Assembly (NCBI RefSeq): GCF_963855985.1
Contig: NC_087096.1
Span: 8,804,001-8,868,000 of the forward strand
Direction of reading: 5' to 3'
Source of the DNA: Ostrinia nubilalis
Taxonomy: Eukaryota > Arthropoda > Insecta > Lepidoptera > Crambidae
DNA length: 64,000 nucleotides
Below are positions 21,481 through 32,909 of this stretch, piece by piece. The notes under the pieces were generated by a model, which was given only the letters and a program-made list of their open reading frames with translations, made no database searches and had not been told where the DNA came from. The position numbers and the translations under genes are program-made. The first letter of the stretch is position 1; every line of letters starts with the position of its first letter.

Positions 21481-23247
21481 AACTACATTTCAGCATTGCG
21501 TAAGGTATGACTGACGAATGGCAGCACATCAAGCTACACATTTTTCTTGCAAAATAGCCCTTCTTACAACTACATAAGATGCTATGGATCGTTTCATCCA
21601 CGACGACGCGTCCCACCAATTTTTGGTCGAGGGAAGCGCGGGGTGCGGGGTGTTTGATCCGAGCGTCATTATTTGTAGTGTGCGTGTGCACTGTGTACTA
21701 ATGGATAATTTAGCGTGTACGGATAACACTCAAACATTAGCTGAAGAATGGTAGGGCGCGTCTTCGTGGATGAAATGACCTAGGTATATTCAGTATCTGT
21801 TAGATTAGCAAGTATTATAACGTATTTCAAGTGACAAAATACATAACCTAATACTTTGTAACAAATACATACGGTTTGCTACATCTCTACTTACACTAAT
21901 AATGCGGCTTTCCCGCCTGCCACTATAACTTATTACCCACTCCAAGCCATTTTGTTACGTATAAATTTACAGAACAACTCCAGTGTGTAACACACCTGGG
22001 TACTGTTAACGGGGTGTTTACTGCTGTGTCTGATAACTCTTAACTCCTGGTTAATTAGGTCTAATTCATTTAATCAAGATAATGGATACCGATACGACCT
22101 TATAAAGCTGAAAAATATTCAACAGCAAGAAATCTGTTATTTTATCTAAAAAAAAAATTGTTTTTATTTGGAGCGTGCCTCAGATGGGACATGAAATAAA
22201 TAAATAAAAATATTAAATACCTAGAGGTTTTAAATTACTTGACCTTGGTTAGCAATTCAATTTGTATGATTTTAAACATAAATTGAAATTAATAAAATCT
22301 TTGAAACAGCTTGTGTAAGTAAAAAATACAAACTATTAATTTTGAATTTTACCAGGCTTTCATTATTAATTAATTAGATCATAAATAATCTCGCCGACAA
22401 ATACGCAATTAGTCTTTGGTTAATTGATTTGGGTTGCAAAATTAATTAAGCTCTTCAATTAAATATTTATCTGCAAGTTTCAATTAAGTATTATCTTCAG
22501 TGCTCTTTATTATTTTATAAACGAAACCATCAATTTAGTTAATAGATTTAGTTACTTATGCCCGCGGCTTCGCTTGCCTGAATTGTCGTCTGTCACAGAA
22601 AAGTAATATTAAGTTTTTTAGGTAATAGTATAAAGTACCTTTCTACATGTGAAATAATTTTCAGCAGTTCTGGAGAACGAAGTGTAAAGAAGATATTACA
22701 AAAAACTCATCAACTTACAAGCTTGACCTCTAATATGATATTAGTGTAGATGTTTATACGATTGTTTTAGTCACTGTTACTGTTGTTGTACACTGTGATA
22801 AATTGTTTAACTGTTTTGAGACAAATAAATACTTTCTATCTATCTGTCTATCAACTTTATTTTAAAGACTAAATGAAGCAGAAAGAAATAGAGAAAAACT
22901 TTTAGAAGCTCGGCCGTACCTATTCGAGAATCACCCTCACTGTAAGTAGAGCCTAACTACCTAACAATATGTGAGTTTATTTTGTTGACAACTGTGATAA
23001 TCGTAAAGAACTTCACTCGTAAAGGGGAGATAAGGAAATTTGAATTTTACTGTTGTTCTTTCAACATTAAAATACCCCTATAAAGTGTATTCCCAAACAT
23101 TTGGCTTATTAAGTATTATTATGGAACTCTGGGTAACGTAACTTAAAATTAATTGATTTTTAACTAGCGATAGTCAATCAGGAACTGAATATTCATCAAT
23201 CGATTTGATTCCCTGATAAAGGTAGGTACTCGTAGTAGGACATCGAA
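21481..23247. other. Non-coding stretch
   Basis: No gene recognised. An imperfect inverted repeat (CATCCACGACGACGCG near 21597 against CGCGTCTTCGTGGATG near 21757) may mark a small MITE. At 22790-22855 an AAATAAATACTTTCTATCTA ending looks like a retroelement 3' tail with a tetranucleotide microsatellite. The rest is AT-rich and featureless. Confidence 0.5.
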
Positions 23248-24640
23248 TAGTCCAGTCATTATAGTAAGTTCACCTCGGAATTCGAGATACCCAGCTGTAA
23301 GTCTGTAAATACGTGTATATTGACACCCTAAAAGTTGTCTCAAAACCTACATATGGTAGGGTGTAAGCAACTATTAAATTTCAAGGTCAACGGTCACAAA
23401 AATCGGTTTTTTGCGCTTTTTTTTAGAAATATCTCATTTCCTGTGGGTTTTTTGCTATTTGTATTTATTATCAATATTGTAGAATACTAAATTCTCTACA
23501 AATTTTGTTTAAAAACTTTTTTTATACGGTGAACCGTTTTCGAGATAGAGGGCGGAGAGCGCGCGGTCACTGCATCACTTCAGGTCTACTTAAGCGGTTT
23601 AGATTTTTCATACAAAAGGATTTTCCCGCTAATTCCTGTGGGAATTTCGGGAATTCCTTGTTGTAACTAAGCTTTGAGTTTACTAAGGTACCTACATGCC
23701 AAATTTCAAGCGTCTAACTTCCGTTAAGCGTTTAGATTTTTCATACAAAAGGATTTTCCCGCTAATTCCTGTTCCCGTGGGAATTCCTAAGTATACTATA
23801 ACCTGCCCAGGTGTATGAAGAATAATTGTACCAAGTTTCGTTAAAATCCGTCGAGTAGTTTTTGTTTCTATAAGGAACATACAGACGGACAGAATTCTAT
23901 ACATGAAATATATTTTCAAAATAACTATCAGGGGGTGATTAGTGATCGATACTGATGCCAAAAATGCAATCAGTAAAATTTTTGTCTGTCTGTCTGTCCG
24001 TCTGTATGTTCCTTATAGAAACAAAAACTACTCGATGGATTTTAACGAAACTTGGTACAATTATTCTTCATACACCTGGGCAGGTTATAGTTTACTTAGG
24101 AATTCCCACGGGAACAGGAATTAGCGGGAAAATCCTTTTGTATGAAAAATCTAAACGCTTAACGGAAGTTAGACGCTTGGGCATGTAGGTACCTTAGTAA
24201 ACTTAAAGCTTATTTACAACAAGTAATTACCGAAATTCCCACGGGAATTAGCGGGAAAATCCTTTTGTATGAAAAACCTAAACCGCTTAAGTTGACCTGA
24301 AGTGATGCAGTGACCGCGCGCTCTCCGCCCTCTATCTCGAAAACGGTTCACCGTATAAAAAAAAAATTTAAACAAAATTTGTAGAGAATTTAGTATTCTA
24401 CAATATTGATAATAAATACAAATAGCAAAAAACCCATAGGAAATGACATATTTCCAAAAAAAGCGCAAAAAACCGATTTTTGTGACCTTTGACCTTAAAA
24501 TTTAATAGTTGCTTACACCCTACCATATGTAGGTTTTGAGACAACTTTTAGGGTGTCAATATACAAGTATTTACAGACTTACAGCTGGGTATCTCTAATT
24601 CCGAGATTCTTACCTAATTTAAGCTTAAATGACTGGACTA
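23248..24640. mobile_element. Fold-back element with about 620-bp arms
   Basis: A long inverted repeat. The left arm runs from TAGTCCAGTCATT (23248) to GGAACATACAGACGGACAG (about 23893). The right arm is its complement from about 23993 to GACTGGACTA (24640), with roughly 100 bases between. The arms differ by scattered substitutions and short indels. A motif GGATTTTCCCGCTAATTCCT occurs twice in each arm. Mirror-image frames on the two arms (23692-23961, 23955-24188) are products of the palindrome, not genes. No transposase. Superfamily unknown. Confidence 0.9.
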
Positions 24641-25342
24641 GAATGGAAACATTCACGTTTTAATATTAGAATGGATTTCAACGATCGAATTCCTTTAATT
24701 TCACAAGGTAATCAGAACAGAAGTACAGGAAATATAGAAAAAAATCTGCATTATGTATTTATTTACAATTTTATAACAAAATTTAATACAAAGTTGAAAA
24801 GCTTACAATGGTAGCTTTAGATGTCAAAGAAACAAAATGAATATAGGAAGTTTCTCCGACCAGAGAAGTTGGGAACTAATATCGCCTAAACCATTTACGT
24901 GCCTGTCGTAGGAATTTTGCTTCTTCAATATTGTTACTTGTAAAACTTAGGAACTAAGTATTCAAGCTTACTATCTGTAGGTACTAAAGTCCAGCTGTCG
25001 TGCTTAAGCCGACTATGTGCTTCTTCTTCCTTTTGTGCTTCTGCAGAAGGACATGTCCTTTGATAATTATGTTCTTTTTTTCCTTTTAAGTACAATATAC
25101 TCTAAAAAGGTTCTTTATAATAATTACTTGCGGCCGCCCGCGACTTCGTACGCGTGGAAACTTCCCACCCCCGTTTTACCCCCTTAGGGGTGGAGTTTCG
25201 TAAAATCCTGTCTTGATGAACACCTACGTTCTAAAAGGAACCCCCATGCAAAATTTTAGACACCTATCACTTGTAGTTTTTGAGATTTCGTGATGAGTAA
25301 GTGACTCAATCAGTCCTTTCGCTTTTATAAATATAGATTTAA
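24641..25342. other. Non-coding stretch with an interspersed repeat
   Basis: 24641-25124 holds nothing recognisable. From about 25125 to 25342 there is a sequence of a kind widely dispersed in Lepidoptera (GCCCGCGACTTCGTACGCGT, then CACCCCCGTTTTACCCCCTT, ending in TATAAATATAGATT). It has no coding capacity. Confidence 0.55.
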
Positions 25343-26092
25343 TGATAGATCGCCCGGTGCTTTGTCCTGCTGGAAGCTCTTCTGGAAGGACTGGTCTTTT
25401 GTTCTAAACGTCCTGCCAGAAGATTATCGCAAGTCCTGCCCGCAGTACGCAATTTGTACGTGTTTGCTTGCTGGTCCTTCCAGCAGTACGGTGACCTTCA
25501 AATTTGAACTCATCCTCACCAGAAGTAGTAAACACTTGGTTAGTGTTTATTAAATAAAAAGTCATGTCGTAGAATCATTTTGTTTAACCAGTATTTTACT
25601 TTTCTTAATATATTATAAACTTGTTTATCTTCTTTCAACTTAACTAATAGGAACTATAATAAGGAACTTTAAATTAATTACTTTGGTACGTCACTTTGTA
25701 TTAGAAATTACACCGATCACTTACAAATACACTACAAATTAAAAACAAAAAAAAGAAATAAATTATAAATGTTTGATTAGGCTGGAATACTTCACATTCA
25801 TTATAATATTATCGCCAAAATGTTGCCGACTCCACGCCCGGCGCGTCAAAATGTGTCGCGCGAGCGCGAACGCGCTGCCCCCGTGTATACTCGTGCGCCA
25901 TCGGGCTCCGACTAACGGTTAGTCGCGTTTTTCGATCTTGGGCACTATTGGGTGAAAGAGAGAGAAACACTCTATTTTTTCGTGTAAATTTGAAATTTGT
26001 ACAATGTATACTTACGAAACTGTGATCTTTTAATTTTGCGTCCTACCGGAAGTACTTTAAGTCCTGCTGGCAGGACTCCGGGCGATCTATCA
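25343..26092. mobile_element. TTAA-flanked element with repeated GTCCTGC motif (750 bp)
   Basis: TTAA occurs at both edges (25339-25342, 26093-26096). The termini TGATAGATCGCCCGG and CCGGGCGATCTATCA are perfect inverted repeats. Near both ends the motif GTCCTGC(T/C)(G/A)G is repeated (about 25366, 25409, 25433, 26061), like subterminal transposase-binding sites. No transposase frame. TTAA fits piggyBac-type insertion, but the termini do not begin CCC, so the family is uncertain. Confidence 0.75.
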
Positions 26093-26384
26093 TTAATTGG
26101 ACTTTGAATCTTAGCATACTGTTACGATTTACGACCTGCTTAGTGTTTCTAGAAAAATACCTTTTCCTGAGGCTTTTATTCAAATACCTTTCCCGACTTA
26201 CCTTGAAGAAGTCTATAGAGTAAAAAGATTAATTACTTTTAGGCATGAAAACAGGCTCGACATTGAAAAGTCAGTCCTTATCTTCAACTAATTGATGTGC
26301 CGAATCGCTTAGTAAAAGGTAGATACTAATTACTAAAATATTTTTTTGGTTTCTTTTTAAACCGTCCAACTTCCACATTTTTTC

Positions 26385-26610
26385 AAAATCAAATCAAAAT
26401 CAAAATTATCTTTATTTGTACAGACTAATTAAATTAGTAGGTAGGTACTCACAAATCCTCAAATGCTCTTAAGGAGCCTATAAGTAGGTACATGTCTCAT
26501 TCTTTTTTGCCCTACCAGCGCTTCGAGACAAACATTTGGCAAGTGCTGAGAAGAAGCGACGCAACAAACTCAGTCACCACTGTCTGCCGGTTTATTATCC
26601 TACATCCAAG
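26385..26610 (-). mobile_element. LINE 3' untranslated fragment
   Basis: Begins on the plus strand with AAATCAAAATCAAAATCAAA, the complement of a TTTTGATTTTGATTT tail, so the element ends here on the minus strand. The following GCCCTACCAGCGCTTCGAGA and AGTGCTGAGAAGAAGCGACG belong to a common lepidopteran LINE 3' region. No reading frame remains. Confidence 0.65.
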
Positions 26611-26634
26611 TACCTACCTTACATAAGACTCTTA

Positions 26635-26788
26635 CGCCCGTATTCACAAACATTACTATGAGGTCTCACATTGCGCGTGGATACACAGAGGCATAGGATG
26701 ACACATGAACCAATCACAGAGCTGTATTCAACACTGTGCGTTCTATTTTCTTCTTCACTTAAGCAAGCATCGTTTGTGAATACGGGCG
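26635..26788. mobile_element. Small MITE with TTA target duplication (family copy 1)
   Basis: Terminal inverted repeats CGCCCGTATTCACAAACATT and CGTTTGTGAATACGGGCG, flanked by TTA on both sides (26632-26634, 26789-26791). A 3-base TTA duplication is typical of PIF/Harbinger-type elements. Two further copies of the family lie at 49018-49163 and about 53018-53178. Confidence 0.85.
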
Positions 26789-26791
26789 TTA

Positions 26792-28642
26792 CTTTAATTT
26801 ACTCAGTACACAATACTACATTACCCATTACCTTAATTATGTTCGTATACGTATTGTGAGCATTTCCTGCAAATTAAATTCCTAGTAACAAATCGATCTT
26901 TCCCCTTTCTTAAGTAACGTCTAATCCGAAAACTCATCAACTTTAATCTCACTTAACAAACTTGTTGCTTTGCATTCTCCGGGTGTAAGGTTACGAATAA
27001 TCAGCCTTAAAGACCTTTTGGGTGTTTCTAACTAGAATCACTATGAAGGTTTGAAAGGGTTGGACTAAATAGCGAGCGTTTGTCCGGTTCGGCGTGAAAA
27101 GGGCTGGCTTCACATGAAGTGAGCCCTGATAATAACGGCCCGGGTAACGACGGCCGAGTCTCTTTACCGGGTCAAAAGGACCTACGACGTTGAGGACGTT
27201 TCAGCATAATGGAAGCAGAAGAAGTTAACCCACTACCTGAGTATGTATACAACTTCATTTTATATTGCTGGATTTAAGGCACTTACGCTGTGTGTACATG
27301 ATATAACTTTACGGTACCTACGATTTAGGTGAGCTACAGGAGCCCCAAGATCATTAGCATCTCTTGTAATGCTGCTAAGACTCTGGTGAATGCAGAACCC
27401 TTAACTTGACTGGCAATAAAAACCACCCAGTGATAATCCGTGTTCTGGGTAAAGTGAAAGTACCATTAGACCTTCGATAGGATTTATAATAAGGTAGGTA
27501 CTAAGCTGTTAGTTATTTGTCAGAAATATATAAACCGCTGAAAAACTTTTTCCTTGTTTTGATAAGATTAATATAACAAAATAGTAGAAACAGATGTGCG
27601 CTCATGCTTACAAATATCAGTCCCATAACGAATAACAGTAGGTGCTTAAATACATTTCAATGCTCTGCATTCTGTCAATCACACCATTTGCCAGGTTGGC
27701 TCATAACATTGACCCCTTAGTAGTCAAGTCACTGGTTGGATAGATTATCCAGCCCTTAGGCTTCTTTTATATTAGTCTTCTTCTCTTTCTACCCATTTTA
27801 ATTAAAGTCATCTCTTCTCGTAAGTCAGTCTTTAGTTGCTGTTCCTTGATCTAGTTTAATTAACTGGTCTGCTGAATAATTTAGCCTATTTGTGATACTA
27901 CTCAATGTGCCTTCATTGTCCACCCATGTTGAGTACCTACATTTCTGTGGATGATTACTTCTTATAAAATATGGTCGATTAATCTTTGCTTTCCCCATTT
28001 TTCTTTTAGTGTCGATACGTCTAGAATGTAATGCGAAAAATGTTCAATGGAATATTTGAAAGGTTTCATTACCCTTCATCATCAGTTTTATTACGATGAG
28101 TAAGATTAAATTTACGGGCAGGGTCTTTTATCTAAGGAAATATTAAATTGCGATTATTTTTTACAGTCTTGGAAAAATCGGTACCTCGCATGTCTATGTG
28201 ATAGGTTTTGACTGTATTATTATCTTCTTTCCACAATAAAATGGTCAAATGAAAAATAATCCACTTAAAAAAGATATTATAATACCTAATATTTTAACGG
28301 CAACGTAACTCCATTACACTGCAGTAAGGCTATAAGCTCTTATCACATTTTACACGTTTTCTTGATACCTAGCCAAGGCGTAATTGCATAAATTAGCGCT
28401 AGCACACGATCAAAGGAAGCCAAATGGGGTACTAGTGCCTCCCACTTGTCTAATTGAAGCATTCCATTACGTAATAATGGCCACTGAGTAATTATATCGG
28501 TGTCAAGCTCAAGCTATACAATACAAAGTCGGGGTGCTGGAAATAAACTTTAAAGTTGAACTTTGCAATGTAATTTGATAGCTGAAATGCAACCTACGTT
28601 TTTAGGAGTAAAGAAAAGATAAAGTAAAATAATATGGCATAA
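26792..28642. other. Non-coding stretch
   Basis: No gene recognised. It includes an unusually GC-rich island for this window (about 27060-27190, around GGCCCGGGTAACGACGGCCG) that I could not assign. The right part leads into the 3' side of the minus-strand DNAI2 gene. Confidence 0.45.
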
Positions 28643-28648
28643 TTTATT
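28643..28648 (-). promoter_or_regulatory. DNAI2: Poly(A) signal of DNAI2
   Basis: AATAAA on the minus strand, about 95 bases beyond the DNAI2 stop codon. Other A/T-rich hexamers lie nearer the stop (TTATTTATAATT region), so this assignment is probable rather than certain. Confidence 0.5.
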
Positions 28649-28740
28649 GAACAAACAACTTTAACTTTCTTATGTGAAAACTTTTCGTTTTTAGGGAAAG
28701 GAAATTTTAATCAAATAAAAGGATAATTATAAATAAAGTA

Positions 28741-30492
28741 TTAACGTTTTCGCATTTTAGAATCGGCTGCTGGTCTACTTGCACCCCCAGGAGTGTAACC
28801 TGTGCGCTTAACTTCCTCCTGGACAGTCTTTTTGTACTCATCCTCGGCTGTCTTAGCCAGTGCCTCTTCGTCAACATATTCCTCAACCACAGCTGTCACT
28901 CCCTCTTCTTCTGCTTTACGTTTCAACATAATCTCCTTGATGCGAGTCTCTAGAATGTGCTCTCGTTTTGTTTCTCGATCGAATATCTGAGTCATTAGCT
29001 GTTTATCTTTATCACCAGGATAAATCAAGTTTTCAGAAAGAGAGAGTAAGTATAGAACACCTTTTATATCAGCCATTGCTACCAGCCGACCTTCGTCGTG
29101 AGGTTTGATTTTCTGCAGCGGAAACTTTGACACAGGCATAACAATGATTGGCTCTCGGTACTTTCTTAAAAGATCCCATAACTGAAAGTTCCCGGCAGAA
29201 TTAACGGACATAAAGCAAGAAACCCTCTGCGGTGCCCAAATTACATCATTGATTGCGTGCCTTTGAGGAAATCCTGTAACAACAGGAGATGTGTGGACGT
29301 CATCACTCCACAGATTTACGGTCCAATCCCCACAGGTGACAAACATTTTAACGATTAATGGACTCCTGTGCAATGCTTTTACTGGGCCCCTCTGAGCACT
29401 AAACACCGCACTCATTATTTCATTAAATGTTTTACCTTTTCGGTTAACATTAATCACAAAACCAGTATCAGTGCCACATAAAAACTTAGTTGGAATTGTA
29501 CGCTCAAACTGTAATGCACTTACGCCTTCTACATAAGCTAGACTTGCTTGTTCACCAGGTGGTACCCTGATAGCCATCATCAGAGAATCTGTCGGCTGTG
29601 ACATGTCTCTTAGATCCCACCACATACATCTACCATCAGTTGAACCGCTGAAAAACTCAGTATTTGTGCGTGAAGCAATATACAAGACTGAAGTAACAGG
29701 ATCTCTGTGGGCCAGATGCATTGGGCTTAACAAAACTGGTTCTTTTTTATCTCGGATGTCAAACATACAAACCCTTCCATCATTGAGTCCTGCTACAATC
29801 ACAGTTGGTGATGCAGGTGAGCAGACTAATTGCCAAATAGCTGTTGGGGGGTAAAATTCTTGATATGGAGCATGTGGATTTTCTAAGTCCCACAAGTAAC
29901 AGGTGTGTACGGTATTTACTGGAGGCATTATGGGTATAGGATACTTTCGGTTACAGTATGACACTACCATCTTAGAATCGTCTTCGATCGTCCACGCAAT
30001 CGATGAGACAGGTCTAGTGAATGGATCTTTGTATACATTAGTCAATCTGATCAATGATTTCTCAAGAGGTTCTTCAGGCTTCATGCCTTTGAAATACATT
30101 TCATATAACTCAACAGCATTGTTTTGTTTTACAAAATGTTCAAAATCAGAGTAAAGCTTGAGAACTGCATCTACATAGTTATCGTCACGTTCTACGCGTC
30201 TACGGTATCTGGTGGTTGCTTCCTCATCCATGAAGTTCACCTCTTTCGGCCAACCGCCTTCTCCATGATTTGCACCAGAGTCCGTATACACTACCCTTTT
30301 AGTATTTATGTAGTGTTCCGATTGGTTTAGTGAGACTTGAGCTTCACTATGCACTGGATTTCTTAAGCCATACTTTTTTTGTTCAGCTATATTAGGATCA
30401 ATGGAGTCGAGTAACTGCACTGGAGCCTCACAGAACATAGGCTGCCTTCCGAAGTTTTTGCGTATTTTATTGTACGAATACGATATATCCAT
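28741..30492 (-). CDS. DNAI2: Dynein axonemal intermediate chain 2 (intronless)
   Basis: A 583-codon uninterrupted gene for the outer-dynein-arm intermediate chain, which anchors dynein heavy chains to axonemal doublets. The N-terminus (YSYNKIRKNFGRQ) and the block GEGGWPKEVN (residues about 77-86) followed by VERDDNYVDAV are hallmarks of the family. Then comes a WD-repeat propeller with blades ending in YLWDLENP (about 199-206), CMFDIRDK (about 242-249), MWWDLRDM (about 290-297), VNLWSDD (about 395) and LWDLLRK (about 445). The C-terminus (ERETKREHILETRIKEIMLK and onward) is a charged, probably helical tail. Length agrees with animal DNAI2 (about 600). The ATG lies directly before MDISYSY, and upstream codons do not continue the match. 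The absence of introns may be ancestral or reflect an old retrocopy; no poly-A tract or duplication flanks it. Expected in testis. Confidence 0.95.
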   Translation of the reverse strand: MDISYSYNKIRKNFGRQPMFCEAPVQLLDSIDPNIAEQKKYGLRNPVHSEAQVSLNQSEHYINTKRVVYTDSGANHGEGGWPKEVNFMDEEATTRYRRRVERDDNYVDAVLKLYSDFEHFVKQNNAVELYEMYFKGMKPEEPLEKSLIRLTNVYKDPFTRPVSSIAWTIEDDSKMVVSYCNRKYPIPIMPPVNTVHTCYLWDLENPHAPYQEFYPPTAIWQLVCSPASPTVIVAGLNDGRVCMFDIRDKKEPVLLSPMHLAHRDPVTSVLYIASRTNTEFFSGSTDGRCMWWDLRDMSQPTDSLMMAIRVPPGEQASLAYVEGVSALQFERTIPTKFLCGTDTGFVINVNRKGKTFNEIMSAVFSAQRGPVKALHRSPLIVKMFVTCGDWTVNLWSDDVHTSPVVTGFPQRHAINDVIWAPQRVSCFMSVNSAGNFQLWDLLRKYREPIIVMPVSKFPLQKIKPHDEGRLVAMADIKGVLYLLSLSENLIYPGDKDKQLMTQIFDRETKREHILETRIKEIMLKRKAEEEGVTAVVEEYVDEEALAKTAEDEYKKTVQEEVKRTGYTPGGASRPAADSKMRKR

Positions 30493-31697
30493 TTTGAATA
30501 AATTAACTTTGCTTGCTAACTTTATCAGTCAAAATTTTACGAAGGGAACTTGTAAATAAAATTGTCAACCATGACAATAACTTGACAATGTAATCAACAT
30601 CGATCAGTATTTTTTAATAGCTGTGACTGAAATCGTAAAGTTTTTATTTGATGAAATAAACAGCTAGGTACCAAAGAACCAAAAGCTATAAAACGTGTTT
30701 ATTTCTGTCTCAAGAAAATTCTTTTAAAGATACGAGAAATCGAAACATAGTAAATAGATGCATGCCTTTCAAAGAAAGTCTCCGAACATAACAGCTTTAA
30801 GAACCATTAAACCAAATGACATGGTCTCAAACTAATGTTTCACCCGTAAGGCTTGGAGTTCGCTTTACATTGGTAATTCAATTTACGTAGGAACGGTTTA
30901 CACACATTGTACGTCTCTCGTGCGACTCAATTTCGTAGGATAGGCGCCGACATTGCAAGGATTAAGAGACACAAGTTTACGTAAAAGCGTTTATTTACCA
31001 GACAGTACGACGCCTAAACTTACTGGAATCACAAAACTGCTGACACAATATTTCGTGCCCAAAACATTTATTTTTTTAGCTTAGTTCACAGAAAATCTTT
31101 CTGTAATCCGAAAATTGTACGGTAGGATTTTCTGGGAAATAAATAACACATTGTTAGACCATTGTAAACCAACTATAAAAGAGCGATGTAATCTAAAAAA
31201 TAACATCGTACGATTGCTTTTTGTGCAAAAGAAGTAATAATGTGGTAATAGCCAAAACATTTCAAATTCCCAGTAAAAAGTTACCATTTTAGATTGAAAG
31301 CGTTGAAAGTATTTATTTGCAACTTTCAGCGATTTAAAACTTAGTATGGTGCTCCAATTCTCGCAGCATGTCTGTTTCGTAACTCATCCGTGTGTTATTG
31401 ACCAAATTTTTAACTCTCAGCAGCCATATCTTTGGAATTTTCAACACCCAGATACTGCAAAATTTCATTATGTATGGTCTACATTCGCTTAAAAAAGAAA
31501 ATGCTTCTTTATCGAATTGAATACTCTGTTATGCTAATCGTATATTATTATGTCCTTTCGTCAACGAGGCTATCGTCTGAAATCAAGGGTAAGCTTATTA
31601 TGTAAGTATTTTATAATTGATTGATGGCAAAATCAATATCGTACTTTTTAATTTTCTCAAAGGAACCTAACCTGAAAATACTTGTAGAAAACCTTAA
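30493..31697. other. Upstream region of DNAI2 and non-coding stretch
   Basis: The first few hundred bases to the right of the DNAI2 ATG must contain its promoter, but no TATA box or clear element stands out. No other gene recognised. Confidence 0.45.
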
Positions 31698-32905
31698 CCT
31701 TTAACCAGTGACATGACTATTTTATAACACTATAAGGGACATGACGTCTCACAGGCTACTACTTCGAAATCAAAAAATTGACAAAATTGCATGTGGATTA
31801 CTTTAAAATTGTATTTGTATTTAACTATTGGTATGTCAATTAAACAAATGTAAACGAATTCAATCATTTTTTTTATAATTACATAGAAAAAAACTATAGT
31901 TACCAATTAGTGGTAATTTTCAGCCTCAATTGACATGAGGTCCTTTTTTAGCATTTTAATAGACTTTATATAAATTCTTTGTCAAATTTAATACTTTTTA
32001 CTAAAAATCTAATAATATAGACACCGAAAAAATATAAAAGCCACTTCTGAAAACTAAAAATAAAAATTCTGACACCCGCTCAATTTGGCATAAAATCAAT
32101 GGCAATTTTTGCACAAAAGGCGAGAATATTGCAAACATATGGGATTGCAACACCCCGACACACGTGTACTGTGGCGGCGTAGCATGGCTTGGCACCCGGA
32201 GCGAACCCTTCCCCCCCTCCCCACCCCTCATAATACCATAAGTTGGGTGTTCATATTGCAGGGGGCTAAGGTTCCCCAGAATGGTCTGGTGTCCCCCAGA
32301 ATTTTCGGGTTACAGATTTGAAGGCGAAAGATGTTAGTACTAAGTCTGAGCTATATTATTATGATGAGATGATACCAATCGAATGCACCCCCTTATCATG
32401 ACATATCAGATGCGCGACGTCCTTGTCATGCAGATGCACCTGTGTCATTCTGTGTAGTTTAGGCAGACAAATACTGCATGCCCTTCGCTTGGCTTGACTT
32501 TTTTCAGGATGGAACAAGCGGTCCATCGTTTGAACCTTGACGAGGTTCGAAAGGTTCAAATTATGGACCGTCAGTTCGTAATATTTTATTCTTTGATGTA
32601 TTCGTGGGCTGGAGTTATCGTCTCCTAGTCTTTTCTGCCAATTTGCACTAAAAATAAAAAGTAGAGTGTAAAAGTTTTTGTATGACAACTAGGGACATGT
32701 AGCCTCACAGGCTACGATCGATTTTCTAATTCGTATAACTTACGTGCAAAACATCCGATAACACGTTTGCCTTTTTCGGTGGTCGTTTTAGCACTAAAAC
32801 AAAAGCTACTAAGACGCTGGGTCGCAGCAAGCGAGGGGAAGTAGTCAATTCTAAGAATTTGAAAAACATGCGACGCCTGTGAGACTACGTGTCACTGGTT
32901 AAAGG
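31698..32905. mobile_element. piggyBac-like non-autonomous element (1208 bp)
   Basis: TTAA at both sides (31694-31697, 32906-32909) with perfect 16-base inverted termini CCTTTAACCAGTGACA and TGTCACTGGTTAAAGG. Near the ends and inside, the motif CTCACAGGC(T) recurs (about 31750, 32704 and, inverted, 32877). These are piggyBac features. A possible transposase remnant lies at 32359-32688 on the minus strand. No full transposase is present. Confidence 0.85.
32359..32688 (-). pseudogene. Possible C-terminal fragment of a piggyBac transposase
   Basis: A 109-codon frame inside the TTAA-flanked element. It contains RRACSICLPKLHRMT and then HLHDKDVAHLICHDKG, a cysteine/histidine-rich pattern that could be a degraded version of the C-terminal cysteine-rich domain of piggyBac transposases. 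The upstream catalytic part is absent. The match is weak: the cysteine spacing is incomplete, and only its position in a piggyBac-like element argues for it. Confidence 0.3.
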
Positions 32906-32909
32906 TTAA

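Noticed and set aside
23692..24188. Overlapping frames of 60-89 codons with FVCLSV and TWAGYS-like text
   Set aside because: They lie on the arms of the fold-back element and mirror each other; this is palindrome geometry, not a gene.
29603..30330. Plus-strand frames of 68-83 codons
   Set aside because: Antisense shadows of the DNAI2 coding sequence.
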